Part shown: positions 26,225 to 34,531 of the stretch, piece by piece | Position numbering within the stretch: the first letter of the stretch is position 1 | How the letters are laid out: each line of letters starts with the position of its first letter | Assembly: GCA_039927975.1 (NCBI GenBank) | Contig: JBDSTZ010000159.1 | Coordinates: 1-56,958 of the forward strand | Origin: JBDSTZ01 sp039927975 | Lineage (GTDB): Bacteria > Pseudomonadota > Gammaproteobacteria > Burkholderiales > Burkholderiaceae_D | Length of the DNA stretch: 56,958 bases | Reading direction: 5' to 3' | Made by a program: the position numbers and the translations under genes | The notes under the pieces: model-generated | What the model was told of the DNA's origin: nothing | Seen by the model: the letters and a program-made list of their open reading frames with translations, nothing else | Database searches by the model: none

Positions 26225-27463
26225 ATGGCACTGAATTACATCTGGTCAGGTTTCTTCCTGGTAGGCTTCCTGGCGGCGCTGGCCCAGTGGATTTTCCTCG
26301 GCGACACCGAGATTTTCAAAAAAATCGTCGACGGCACCTTCGAGTCGGCCAAGCTGGGCGTGATGGACATCGCGCTGCCGCTGGCCGGCGTGATGACACT
26401 CTGGCTGGGCATCATGAACATCGGCGAAAAAGCCGGCGCGGTCGGCTGGCTGGCCAAGGTGATCGCGCCGTTTTTCTCGCGCATCTTCCCCGACGTGCCA
26501 AGGGACCACCCGGCCACCGGCCACATGGTGATGAACTTTTCGGCCAACCTGCTGGGCCTGGACAACGCGGCCACGCCGTTCGGCCTGAAAGCCATGGAAA
26601 GCCTGCAAACGCTCAATCCCGACAAGGACACCGCCAGCAACGCGCAGATCATGTTCCTGGTGCTGCACACCTCCGGCCTGACCCTGATTCCGCTGGCCAT
26701 CATGGCGCAGCGCGCGATTCTCGGCGCCAAGGACCCGTCCGACATCTTCATCCCGTGCATGATCGCCACCTACGTCGCGACCGTCACCGGCATCATCGCC
26801 GTCTCGCTCAAGCAGCGCATCAACCTGCTCAACCGTGTCGTGCTCGGCTGGCTGGGCGGCATCACCAGCGCGATCGCCCTGCTGATTTATTACTTCACCA
26901 ACTACCTGAGCAAGCCGGAGATCGAACTGGTCTCCAAGGTTTCCAGCAATCTGATCCTGTTCTCGATCATCATCATTTTCATCGTCGGCGCGCTGCGCAA
27001 GCAGGTCAATGTGTACGACGCCTTCATCGAGGGCGCCAAGGGCGGCATCCAGACCTCGCTGACCATCATCCCCTACTTGGTCGGCATGCTGGTGGCGATC
27101 AGCGTGATCCGCAATTCGGGCGTGCTCGGCTTCGTCGTCGACGGCCTGAACTGGGTCTTCGTCCAGCTCGGCATGAACACCGAGTTCACCCCGGCGCTGC
27201 CGACCGCCTTGATGAAGCCGCTCTCGGGCAGCGGCTCGAAAGCCATGATGATCGACGCCATGAAAACCTACGGCGTCGATTCCTTCGTCGGGCGCCTGGC
27301 CTGCATCTTTCAGGGCTCGGCCGACACCACCTTCTACATCGTCGCCCTGTACTTCGGCTCGGTGGGCATCCGCAAGACCCGCTACGCCATCTCGTGCGGA
27401 CTGATCGCCGACTTCGCCGGCATTGTCGCCGCGATCCTGGTCGCCTACCTGTTCTTCGGCTAA
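26225..27463 (+). CDS. SpmA-SpmB fusion (nucleoside-recognition/gate domain membrane protein)
   Basis: Inner-membrane protein of 412 residues joining what are SpmA and SpmB in Bacillus. The N-half has the SpmA pattern (MNIGEKAGAVGWLAKVIAPF, GHMVMNFSANLLGLDNAATPFGLKAM); the C-half has the SpmB pattern (YDAFIEGAKGGIQTSLTIIPYLV, LPTALMKPLSGSGSKAMMID, CIFQGSADTTFYIVALYFGSV). There are many hydrophobic segments. In Bacillus the spmA and spmB products act in spore core dehydration beside the DD-carboxypeptidase gene dacB. Here, in a non-sporulating lineage, the next gene 10 bases downstream is a DD-peptidase of a different family. It is probably a transporter-like protein linked to the cell wall. 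Confidence 0.88.
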   Translation: MALNYIWSGFFLVGFLAALAQWIFLGDTEIFKKIVDGTFESAKLGVMDIALPLAGVMTLWLGIMNIGEKAGAVGWLAKVIAPFFSRIFPDVPRDHPATGHMVMNFSANLLGLDNAATPFGLKAMESLQTLNPDKDTASNAQIMFLVLHTSGLTLIPLAIMAQRAILGAKDPSDIFIPCMIATYVATVTGIIAVSLKQRINLLNRVVLGWLGGITSAIALLIYYFTNYLSKPEIELVSKVSSNLILFSIIIIFIVGALRKQVNVYDAFIEGAKGGIQTSLTIIPYLVGMLVAISVIRNSGVLGFVVDGLNWVFVQLGMNTEFTPALPTALMKPLSGSGSKAMMIDAMKTYGVDSFVGRLACIFQGSADTTFYIVALYFGSVGIRKTRYAISCGLIADFAGIVAAILVAYLFFG

Positions 27464-27473
27464 GGAGCAGCCC

Positions 27474-28949
27474 GTGAGCCGACGCCCCGCCCTTACCGCC
27501 CTCGCCGCCCTGCTGCTGTGCCTGCCGATGGCGGCGCGCGCCGAGCTTCCTGAACCCGTCAGCCGCGCCATGGCGGCCGCCGGCATGCCGTCCGACAGCA
27601 TCAGCGCGCTGGTCTTGCGCGGCAACACGGCGGTGCTGTCGCACCTGGCCGAGCGTCCCATGAACCCGGCCTCGACCATGAAACTGGTCACCACCATGGT
27701 CGCGCTCGAACAGCTGGGGCCGACCTTTCGCGGGCGCACCGAGCTGCGCAGCACGGCGCCGCTGGCCGACGGCGTGCTCAAGGGCGACCTGATCCTGCGC
27801 GGCGGCGCCGACATCGATTTTAGCGGCGAGGTGCTCGAACGTATGCTGCGGGCGTTGCGCAACCAAGGCGTCAACAAGATCGCCGGCAATTTCGTGCTCG
27901 ACCGCTCGCTGTTCAATCCACCGCGCAACGATATCGGCGTGCCGCCCTTCGACGAGTACGGCGACGCCTACTACAACGTGATTCCCGACGCCCTGCTGGT
28001 CAACAAGAACATGCTGCAGATCGAGCTGCGCTCGACGGCCAGGCACTTGCAGCTGGCAATCGAACCGGCGCTCGACAAACTGGAACTGAGTGCCGACATG
28101 ACGCTCATCGACGCCGATTGCGCGGCCTGGGAAGCCGGCTGGAAGGCGCCCGAGATCGTGCGCGACAAGGTTCCCCACCCGGGCGGCAAGATGAAGCTGG
28201 TGCTGAAAGGGACCTTCCCGAAAAACTGTGCGCGCACCAACAGCATCAATGTGCTCGACCGCAACGACTACCTCGACCGCCTGTTCCGCATCACCTGGAA
28301 ACAGGTCGGCGGTACCTTCGCCGGCGAAACGGTCGAAGGCCGGACGCCCCAGGACGCCCGTCTGCTCGCCGAGCACGCCTCGCGCGCCCTGCCCGAGCTG
28401 GTGCGCGACACCAACAAGCTGTCCGACAACGCGCTGGCGCGCACCCTCTTCCTGAGCCTGGGCAGCGTGCAGGGCGACCCGCTGCTGGGCAGCCGGCCGA
28501 TTCCCTACGCCGACACCGAAACGACGTTCGTGCGGGCCGACCAGGCGGTACGCGTCTGGCTGCGCAACCACGGCATCGACGACACCGGCCTGGTGCTGGA
28601 AAACGGTTCAGGCCTGTCGCGCCTCGAACGCATCAGCCCGCTGCAACTGGCCAGCCTGCTGCAAGCCGGCCAGCGCAGCCTGTGGGCGCCCGAGCTGCAA
28701 GCGAGCATGCCCATCGTCGGGCTCGACGGCACCATGCGCCGGCGCCTGCCCAACAGCCCGGCCGCGCTGCGCTCGCGCATGAAGACCGGCACGCTCAACG
28801 GCGTGGCGGCCGTGGCGGGCTATGTAACCGATGCCAGCGGCCAGCAATGCGTGGTGGTGGCCATGCTCAACAACGAATTTGTCAGTGGCGGCAGGGGTAC
28901 GGCCGTGCTCGACGCGCTGGTCGACTGGGTGGCGCGTTCGGGCGGGTAA
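27474..28949 (+). CDS. dacB: D-Ala-D-Ala carboxypeptidase/endopeptidase, PBP4 (S13)
   Basis: Periplasmic penicillin-binding protein of 491 residues, family S13, which trims D-Ala and cleaves 4-3 crosslinks. A signal peptide (ALTALAALLLCLPMAARA) precedes ELPEPVS. The active-site triad of motifs is complete: S67-T-M-K70 (PASTMKL), SDN in KLSDNALAR, and KTG in RMKTGTLNGVA. The start is GTG 27474, supported by AAGGAG 7 bases upstream; the frame is open further up only inside the preceding gene. It lies 10 bases after the SpmAB fusion, almost certainly co-transcribed. Confidence 0.94.
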   Translation: MSRRPALTALAALLLCLPMAARAELPEPVSRAMAAAGMPSDSISALVLRGNTAVLSHLAERPMNPASTMKLVTTMVALEQLGPTFRGRTELRSTAPLADGVLKGDLILRGGADIDFSGEVLERMLRALRNQGVNKIAGNFVLDRSLFNPPRNDIGVPPFDEYGDAYYNVIPDALLVNKNMLQIELRSTARHLQLAIEPALDKLELSADMTLIDADCAAWEAGWKAPEIVRDKVPHPGGKMKLVLKGTFPKNCARTNSINVLDRNDYLDRLFRITWKQVGGTFAGETVEGRTPQDARLLAEHASRALPELVRDTNKLSDNALARTLFLSLGSVQGDPLLGSRPIPYADTETTFVRADQAVRVWLRNHGIDDTGLVLENGSGLSRLERISPLQLASLLQAGQRSLWAPELQASMPIVGLDGTMRRRLPNSPAALRSRMKTGTLNGVAAVAGYVTDASGQQCVVVAMLNNEFVSGGRGTAVLDALVDWVARSGG

Positions 28950-29231
28950 ATTCGGCCTCTGTCGCGCCGGCGCTACACATAAACAACAAGTTTATTTAGC
29001 GCATAACTTTCTGCCTGTCAATACGCGCGCGCCCGAAGCAATGCCCGGCGCGCCGTTTCTCACTCTGGCGGGCCCGCCATCGCTCCCCGGCTTGTGCGAC
29101 GCGATATATCCTGTCAGCTAGTATTACCACTTACTTCACTATTAATCTGTCTATGGAAGCGATTTCAACATTTATTGCAAAGAAAGAATTGCTTGTAATC
29201 TGAAACACAAGTTCAAATAACAAGGCTCGCA
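28950..29231. other. Intergenic region, AT-rich right half
   Basis: About 280 bases between dacB and the GGDEF gene. The left part carries a long hairpin (28970-29002). The right part, from about 29108, is strikingly AT-rich for this genome and presumably holds the promoter of the diguanylate cyclase gene. No gene or RNA family was recognised. Confidence 0.4.
28970..29002 (+). terminator. Hairpin after dacB, possible terminator
   Basis: Interrupted inverted repeat: GCGCTA (28970-28975) and ATAAAC (28979-28984) pair with GTTTAT (28990-28995) and TAGCGC (28997-29002) around a five-base loop. It lies 20 bases after the dacB stop. There is no run of T directly after it, so a rho-independent terminator is not certain; mRNA protection or an operator is also possible. 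Confidence 0.5.
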
Positions 29232-31349
29232 ATGCGCGTTTGTCGGCTCGGCCTCGGCCCCTACCTAGCCCTCACGCTGTTGGTGCTCACCAGCGCGTTG
29301 ACGTTGGTGATCGTCGCGCTGGTCGGCGCCACGGTGGGCGGCAACGTCGAATCGGGCATCGGCCATGACTTGCAGGAGCTGGCTTTCCAAACCACCGACA
29401 AGCTCGACCGGGGAATGTTCGAACGCTACCGCGAGGTCGAACTGCTGGCTGAACACAGTCCCCTGGGCGACCCCGCCATCACGCGCGACGACAAGCGCAA
29501 ACTGCTCAACCGCATGCAGGAAACCTACGCGACCTATGCCTGGATCGGCGTCACCGACCGCAGCGGCAGGATCGTCATCGGCACCCGCGGTCTGCTCGAA
29601 GGGGTCGACGTCTCGGCCCGCCCCTGGTACGCCGACGCCTACAAAGGGGTCTACCTGCACGACGTCCATCCCGGCGTGCTGCTGGCCGAACTGCTGCCGG
29701 GCACCGACAAGCTGCCGATGCGCTTTTTCGATGTCGCCTTTCCCTACCGCACGCCGGAGGGTGACATCGCCGGCGTGCTGTGCGTGCACCTGAGCTGGCA
29801 ATGGGCGCGCGACATCGAGCATTCCGTCGTCAACCCGCTCGACGAACGGCACAAGGTCGACACCATGATCGTCGACAACGCCGGCATCGTGCTGCTGGGT
29901 CAGCCGAACATGGTCGGCAAGCGGCTCGCCGGCGCCAGCGTCGACGAGGCGCGCAGCCACCGGGCCGGCTTCGTCGTTGAACAAGATGCCGATGGCGTCG
30001 ATTACCTGGTCGGCTACAGCAAGAGCCAAGGCTACCTGTCGTATCCCGGTTACGGCTGGACCGTGCTGGTGCGCCAGCCGCTGGCCGAGGCGTATGGCCC
30101 GGTGCGCAAGCTGCAAGGCCAGATCGTCATGATCGGCATCGTCATCGCGCAGCTGTTTTCACTGATCGGTTTCGAGGTCGCGCGCCGCATCACCAGCCCG
30201 GTGCGCGCGATCGCGCTGCTGGCCGGCCAGATCGAAGCGGGCCAGGCGCACTCGCTGAAGGTGCGCGGCAGCTACCGCGAAATCGGCATCCTGGCCAGCG
30301 CGCTCAACTCCCTGATGGCGAAGCTGGGCGAGCAGCAAACCGTGCTGCGCGCCAACAACGCCTCGCTCGAGGCGAGGGTGGCCACGCGCACCGAAGACCT
30401 GGCCCAGGCGCTCAAGACCATGGCGCACGACAACGCCCTGCACCGCGCAGCCGAGGAAGCGCTGCGCGTCATCACCGACCGCCTGAACCTCATCGCCGAC
30501 AACATGCCGGCCGCCATCCTCTACATCGACCGCGACGAACGCTTCGGCTACGTCAACCAGACCCACCAGGATTGGCATTCGCTGCCGGCGGGGGCGTTCC
30601 TGGGGCGCCGGCTGGCCGACGTTTTCCCCAACCTCAACGGCGTCGAATCGCGCTACCAGGACATCCGGCCCTACGTCCAACAGGCGCTGCGGGGCTGCCA
30701 GGTCCAGTTCGAAGGCACGCGCCTGATCCGCGGCATGACGCGCCACGTCGAGGTCAGCTACGTGCCGCACATCGAGGGCACGCGGGTGCAGGGTTTCTAC
30801 GCGATGATTCGCGATATCACCGAGCACAAGACGCTGCAGAAGCGCCTTGAGCACCACGCCAACCACGACCCGCTGACCGGGCTGGCCAACCGCCAGCTGT
30901 TTCTCACCCTGGTCGACGCCGCCATCGCGCGCGCCCAGCGCAGCGGCAAGCAGCTCGCCGTCATGTTCCTCGACCTGAACAAATTCAAGCAGATCAACGA
31001 TACTCTCGGCCACGCGGCCGGCGACCGCGTGCTGACGACCTTCGCCGCCACCCTGGCGGACTGCGTGCGCAAGACCGACACCGTGGCGCGCCTGTCGGGC
31101 GACGAGTTCGTGGTGCTGGTGGAAGACTTGAGCGACGGCGACGACGCCGTGATCATGATCGCCGAAAAAATCATGAGCGCGCTGCAAGAGCCGATCAAGC
31201 TGATGGGGGAATGGGTGACCCTGTCGACCAGCATCGGCATCGCCATCCTCGATGAAAAGGATGAGGGTTCGCATACATTGCTGTCGCGCGCCGATGGCGC
31301 GATGTACCAGGCCAAGCGCAGCGGTGAGGTGGCGTGGACGATGGCGTAG
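29232..31349 (+). CDS. Diguanylate cyclase with dCache-like sensor, HAMP, PAS and SGDEF
   Basis: Membrane signalling protein of 705 residues. TM1 is at about 9-34 (LALTLLVLTSALTLVIVALVGA), then a periplasmic Cache-type sensor with a typical segment (WIGVTDRSGRIVIGTRGLLE), TM2 near 297-317, HAMP (RRITSPVRAIALLAGQIEAG), a coiled coil near 370-410, a PAS domain from about 415 (IADNMPAAILYIDRDERFGY) and a GGDEF domain from about 545. The signature reads SGDEF (near residue 620), a variant that is usually still active, and RKTD five residues earlier fits the inhibitory I-site. No EAL domain is present. It is transcribed alone and predicted to make cyclic di-GMP in response to a periplasmic ligand. 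Confidence 0.92.
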   Translation: MRVCRLGLGPYLALTLLVLTSALTLVIVALVGATVGGNVESGIGHDLQELAFQTTDKLDRGMFERYREVELLAEHSPLGDPAITRDDKRKLLNRMQETYATYAWIGVTDRSGRIVIGTRGLLEGVDVSARPWYADAYKGVYLHDVHPGVLLAELLPGTDKLPMRFFDVAFPYRTPEGDIAGVLCVHLSWQWARDIEHSVVNPLDERHKVDTMIVDNAGIVLLGQPNMVGKRLAGASVDEARSHRAGFVVEQDADGVDYLVGYSKSQGYLSYPGYGWTVLVRQPLAEAYGPVRKLQGQIVMIGIVIAQLFSLIGFEVARRITSPVRAIALLAGQIEAGQAHSLKVRGSYREIGILASALNSLMAKLGEQQTVLRANNASLEARVATRTEDLAQALKTMAHDNALHRAAEEALRVITDRLNLIADNMPAAILYIDRDERFGYVNQTHQDWHSLPAGAFLGRRLADVFPNLNGVESRYQDIRPYVQQALRGCQVQFEGTRLIRGMTRHVEVSYVPHIEGTRVQGFYAMIRDITEHKTLQKRLEHHANHDPLTGLANRQLFLTLVDAAIARAQRSGKQLAVMFLDLNKFKQINDTLGHAAGDRVLTTFAATLADCVRKTDTVARLSGDEFVVLVEDLSDGDDAVIMIAEKIMSALQEPIKLMGEWVTLSTSIGIAILDEKDEGSHTLLSRADGAMYQAKRSGEVAWTMA

Positions 31350-31425
31350 GGTTGAGGGCGGCTTGCGGACGTCCCGTCTGCTTTACCTACAACCTGATCT
31401 GCTCCAGCCTTCCTGCGGAATAGCG

Positions 31426-31797
31426 CTAGGACACGCGATACGCGGCGCCGCCCTTGATTCTGGATGACTGATCCATGATCGCTGGCCACCAGCGGACCAG
31501 ATTGCGCGACTTCTCCCAATATTTCTGCTGCGCCCACTGGCGATCCAACGCAAAGACAATCAATCCGGACTGCCGCAACGCTTCACGTTCCAGATCGTTC
31601 TTGTTGAAGACATCTTGCGTAATCACCGCCCACGGACCGCCACGCGCAAGCTCGGCAATCCAGTCATGGTCTTTGATCGTCGGTGCAAACCGGTCGCGCA
31701 GATGAATCACTTCGTCGACCTGGGCTTCGGGCTTGCACAGTTCGCGGATCCCGTGCGCCAAATGGGGTGACAAGTTATTGTCGAAAAAGAATTTCAC
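31426..31797 (-). CDS. PIN-like domain protein (DUF5615/VapC45 type), putative toxin
   Basis: Protein of 123 residues with a PIN-like ribonuclease fold start: KFFFDNNLSPHLAHGIRELC (acidic residue D6), then HLRDRFAP, DHDWIAELARGGPWAVITQD, and LVRWWPAIMD. Such proteins are paired with DUF433/HTH partners and are thought to be VapC-like toxins. The start is GTG 31797, which overlaps the TGA of the upstream partner's restored frame as GTGA. Composition is lower in GC than the flanking genes. The partner gene is frameshifted here (see 31794-32476). Confidence 0.75.
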   Translation of the reverse strand: MKFFFDNNLSPHLAHGIRELCKPEAQVDEVIHLRDRFAPTIKDHDWIAELARGGPWAVITQDVFNKNDLEREALRQSGLIVFALDRQWAQQKYWEKSRNLVRWWPAIMDQSSRIKGGAAYRVS

Positions 31798-32476
31798 GCG
31801 GCCAAGGCCTCAGCCTGGGCTTCAAAATACAAGGCGGCGTTGAGCGCAGGGACGGGAATGTCGTACAAGGCCGCCACGCGCTTCCTGTCCCGCTCCACAG
31901 CAAAGCTTGCGGCCAGCACTCCGTGCGGATGCCGTAGTCCGACAGGACGGGCTTGCCGAACGCGATCTCAGGATCAAGCACGACGGCCTTATTGCTTGGC
32001 AGCGGGAACCAGCGCCTCGCTTCGCCACCTGGATCAAATTCGATGCCGGCGTAAAGCTCAGGCCGGATGATGTGCTCGAAAACGACCTGGCGCTTGACCA
32101 GGTCAGTCAAGGTGATTTCGCCGTGCGACTGAAGCGCTTCATGAAAGATACTCTTGCCATCGGTGAGAAACCGATTGGTGGTGAAGGGGTAGTCGTGCGT
32201 GAAGATGCTTCTGGCGTTGTCGATCGCCGCACGGATGACGCGGAGCGGTACGTGATGGCGGACGAAAACCGTGACAATGCGTAACTCCAGCAAGTCGCGA
32301 AAACCGATGAGCTTTAGACCTGGTTCGGCGTCGACGAGCTGGGTCCGCCACAGCGGAGCGCTCTGGCCCCCCTTGAAACGGTAGCCGAACAGCCACCTGC
32401 TGACCTCGCGCGGGTCGGCTCCCGTAAAACGCTCCGCTTCCTGGAGTGTGTAAAGTCCAACGCCTGTCAGATCCAT
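31794..32476 (-). pseudogene. DUF433-type partner/antitoxin gene with a one-base frameshift
   Basis: From ATG 32476 the protein reads MDLTGVGLYTLQEAERFTGA, a MerR-like DNA-binding start, then LIGFRDLLELRIVTVFVRHH, and near the C-terminus the DUF433 pattern VVLDPEIAFGKPVLSDYGIRTE. At about 31919-31921 the frame is lost, where GAGTG appears where GAGGTG is expected. In the shifted frame the homologous ending continues (VLAASFAVERDRKRVAALYD, then a Leu/Ala-rich tail) and stops at 31794, exactly overlapping the toxin GTG as GTGA. The uninterrupted original frame runs on into nonsense to 31775. Either a real deletion or a sequencing error. Confidence 0.75.
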
Positions 32477-32562
32477 CGCCGCTCTCGCCTCCCTTGGACA
32501 TTCTACGGCATTCACGGGCGCGCGCCCGGCCTGCAAGGTTGCTGACACGGGCGCAAACCTGC

Positions 32563-32970
32563 TCAGTGATCGGTCCCAGCGTACACCCACATCGCCTGGG
32601 TGCGCCCGGCGCGGCGGAACCCCAGCGCCTCGTAAAAGCCGATCGCCTCGCCGTCGGCGGTGAGCATCTGCTGGTGAAAACCGGCGTAGCGCTCGCCGAG
32701 CGCCTGCATCATGCGCCGGCCCACACCCTGGCGCTGGCAATCCGGATGCACCAGCAGGTGCGGGTAGTACACCACCAGGTGGCCGTCCGAAATCGCGTTG
32801 CCGAGTCCCGCCAGGCGGCCATCGATGCGCGCCGTCACCAGCGTGTGCGAGCCGCGCAAGGCCGCCATCAGCTGCGCCGGCTTGTCGGCCGACGACCAGG
32901 CGTTGGCGCGGTACAGCGCGATCACCTCGTCTTCTTCCAGCGCGTCGTCAAGCCGCACGATGATGGTCAT
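32563..32970 (-). CDS. GNAT family N-acetyltransferase
   Basis: Cytoplasmic acetyltransferase of 135 residues. The acetyl-CoA loop is in HPDCQRQGVGRRMMQAL, preceded by the strand VYYPHLLVH, with the terminal GEAIGFYEALGFRRAG typical of the fold. The first ATG (MTIIVRLDDALEEDEVIALY) is used. It lies 41 bases upstream of the VanX-like gene stop on the same strand and is likely independent of the peptidoglycan operon. The substrate is unknown. Confidence 0.88.
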   Translation of the reverse strand: MTIIVRLDDALEEDEVIALYRANAWSSADKPAQLMAALRGSHTLVTARIDGRLAGLGNAISDGHLVVYYPHLLVHPDCQRQGVGRRMMQALGERYAGFHQQMLTADGEAIGFYEALGFRRAGRTQAMWVYAGTDH

Positions 32971-33011
32971 GCCGATTCCTCATTTTTACAGGCCGTCCTT
33001 GCGGACCAAGC

Positions 33012-33635
33012 TCACAGCACGCGCCGAAACGTCCCCCGCACCCGTTCGCGGTCGCCGCAATCGTAATGCCACCACTCGGTGGCGATGCCTATGAAACCGG
33101 CCTGCCCCATCGCCTCGCGCAGCAACTGGCGGTTGGCCACCTGCTGCGCCGTGATGTCGCCGGCCGCCAGCAGCTGCGCCTCGCGCGCCGGGTGCGAGCG
33201 CACGGACAGGTCGTCGAATCCGGTGCCCATGTCCAGTTCGCGTCCGGCCGCATCGCGCAGCGTGATGTCGAGCGCCATGCCGAACGAGTGGATCGAGCCG
33301 CGCGAAGGCTCGGCCAGGTACATCTGCAAATCGGTGCCGTCGAGCGCGGCCCACAATTGTTCCTGCACCCGCTGCGGGCGCAGCGCGTCGAGCACCAGCG
33401 CTGTGCAGCCGGGCGCGTGAGCGGCCAGCCAGGCCACCACCTGTTCGAGCGCGGCGGCCGCCTCGACATGCAGCCAGGCGCAGTCGTGCGGCGAATACAG
33501 GTCGCGCCCGACAAAATTGTCCGGCGTGGCGTAGCGCAGGTCGACGGCGATGCCGGCGATCGTCGACAGGTGGCGGAATTCGGTGCAGCCGGCGATGTCG
33601 TCGCCGTGGATGGTGCGGCTGTCGGTGCGGTTCAT
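33012..33635 (-). CDS. ddpX: D-Ala-D-Ala dipeptidase, VanX/DdpX family (M15D)
   Basis: Zinc dipeptidase of 207 residues that hydrolyses D-Ala-D-Ala. The zinc and catalytic residues fit H116 and D123 in SIHSFGMALDITL and E187/H190 in TEWWHY. The arginine-bearing LDALRPQRVQ segment is also family-typical. ATG 33635 overlaps the LysR gene stop as ATGA. No signal peptide is seen, so it should act in the cytoplasm. It is the last gene of the peptidoglycan locus. No vanH/vanA-like ligase genes are present, which points to D-Ala recovery, as with E. coli DdpX, instead of vancomycin resistance. Confidence 0.9.
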   Translation of the reverse strand: MNRTDSRTIHGDDIAGCTEFRHLSTIAGIAVDLRYATPDNFVGRDLYSPHDCAWLHVEAAAALEQVVAWLAAHAPGCTALVLDALRPQRVQEQLWAALDGTDLQMYLAEPSRGSIHSFGMALDITLRDAAGRELDMGTGFDDLSVRSHPAREAQLLAAGDITAQQVANRQLLREAMGQAGFIGIATEWWHYDCGDRERVRGTFRRVL

Positions 33636-34531
33636 GCTGAACCCCGCGCCAGGCAGGCGCGCGCGGCCACACCGATGCAGTCGGCCAGCGCGCGCGCGCC
33701 GTGCGACAGCGGCGCCGCGCTGGCGGTCAGCAGATACAGCTGGACCGGAATCGCCGGCGCCCACGCGCGCCGCTGCAGGCCGGGCGCGCAGGCGGCGGTG
33801 AACGGGTCGACCACCGCCATCCCGGCGCCGGCCTCGACCAGCGAGCGGGCGATCTGGCAAGTCTGCACCACGGTATGGAACACCGGATGCACGCCCGCTT
33901 CCTCGCAGGCGGCCACCACCAGTTCGCCGAGCGGGTCGTTGTCGGCGTAACCGATCAGCTCTCCCGCCAGCCCGTCCGCGCCCAGCGGCGCCGCGCACTC
34001 CTCGGCGCTCCAGCTGCCGGGCCGCGCAATCGCCGTCATCAGGCCGCCGGCCAGCGCTTCGGCCTCGATGCCCGGGTGGCGCGGGTCCTGCAGGGACAGC
34101 GCCAGGTCGGCTTCGCCAAGGCGCAGGGTATGCACGATCTCGCTGGTGTGATGGGTCGCCAGCTCGCAGCGGGTGTCGGGAAAATCGCGGCGCCACTGGC
34201 CCATCGCCGCCGGCAGCACGCCGGTCGCAATCGTCGGGGTCGACACCAGCCGGATGGTTTCCAGCGCCTGGCTCTTGAGTCCGGCGGCCAGGCGGCGGAT
34301 ACCTTGCAGGTCGCGGTGCAGCTTCTCGGTTTCGATGAACAGGCGGCGCGCCTCGGGACGCGGGTAGAGCTTGCCGCGCACGCGCTCGAACAAGGGCATG
34401 CCGAGCTGCTGCTCGGCGTGCTGCAAGACCTTGCTCACGGCCGGCTGCGAAATATGCAGCACTTGCGCCGCGCCACTGATGGTGCCGACCTGCATGATCG
34501 CGTGGAAGACCTCAATGTGGCGCAGGCGCAT
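33632..34531 (-). CDS. LysR-family transcriptional regulator
   Basis: Regulator of 299 residues. The winged helix-turn-helix occupies residues 1-60 (RHIEVFHAIMQVGTISGAAQ, LHISQPAVSKVLQHAEQQLG), followed by the periplasmic-binding-fold effector domain (IRLVSTPTIATGVLPAAM, LRLGEADLALSL). Its start touches the amidase stop as TAATG and its stop overlaps ddpX as ATGA, so it is translated within the peptidoglycan operon, an unusual place for a LysR gene, which is more often divergent. It may sense a cell-wall fragment, by analogy with AmpR, but this is inference. Confidence 0.9.
   Translation of the reverse strand: MRLRHIEVFHAIMQVGTISGAAQVLHISQPAVSKVLQHAEQQLGMPLFERVRGKLYPRPEARRLFIETEKLHRDLQGIRRLAAGLKSQALETIRLVSTPTIATGVLPAAMGQWRRDFPDTRCELATHHTSEIVHTLRLGEADLALSLQDPRHPGIEAEALAGGLMTAIARPGSWSAEECAAPLGADGLAGELIGYADNDPLGELVVAACEEAGVHPVFHTVVQTCQIARSLVEAGAGMAVVDPFTAACAPGLQRRAWAPAIPVQLYLLTASAAPLSHGARALADCIGVAARACLARGSA

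Noticed and set aside
33012..33635. VanX-like gene as a vancomycin-resistance determinant
   Set aside because: No vanH or vanA-type ligase is present and the neighbours are peptidoglycan recycling genes, so D-Ala recovery is the simpler reading.
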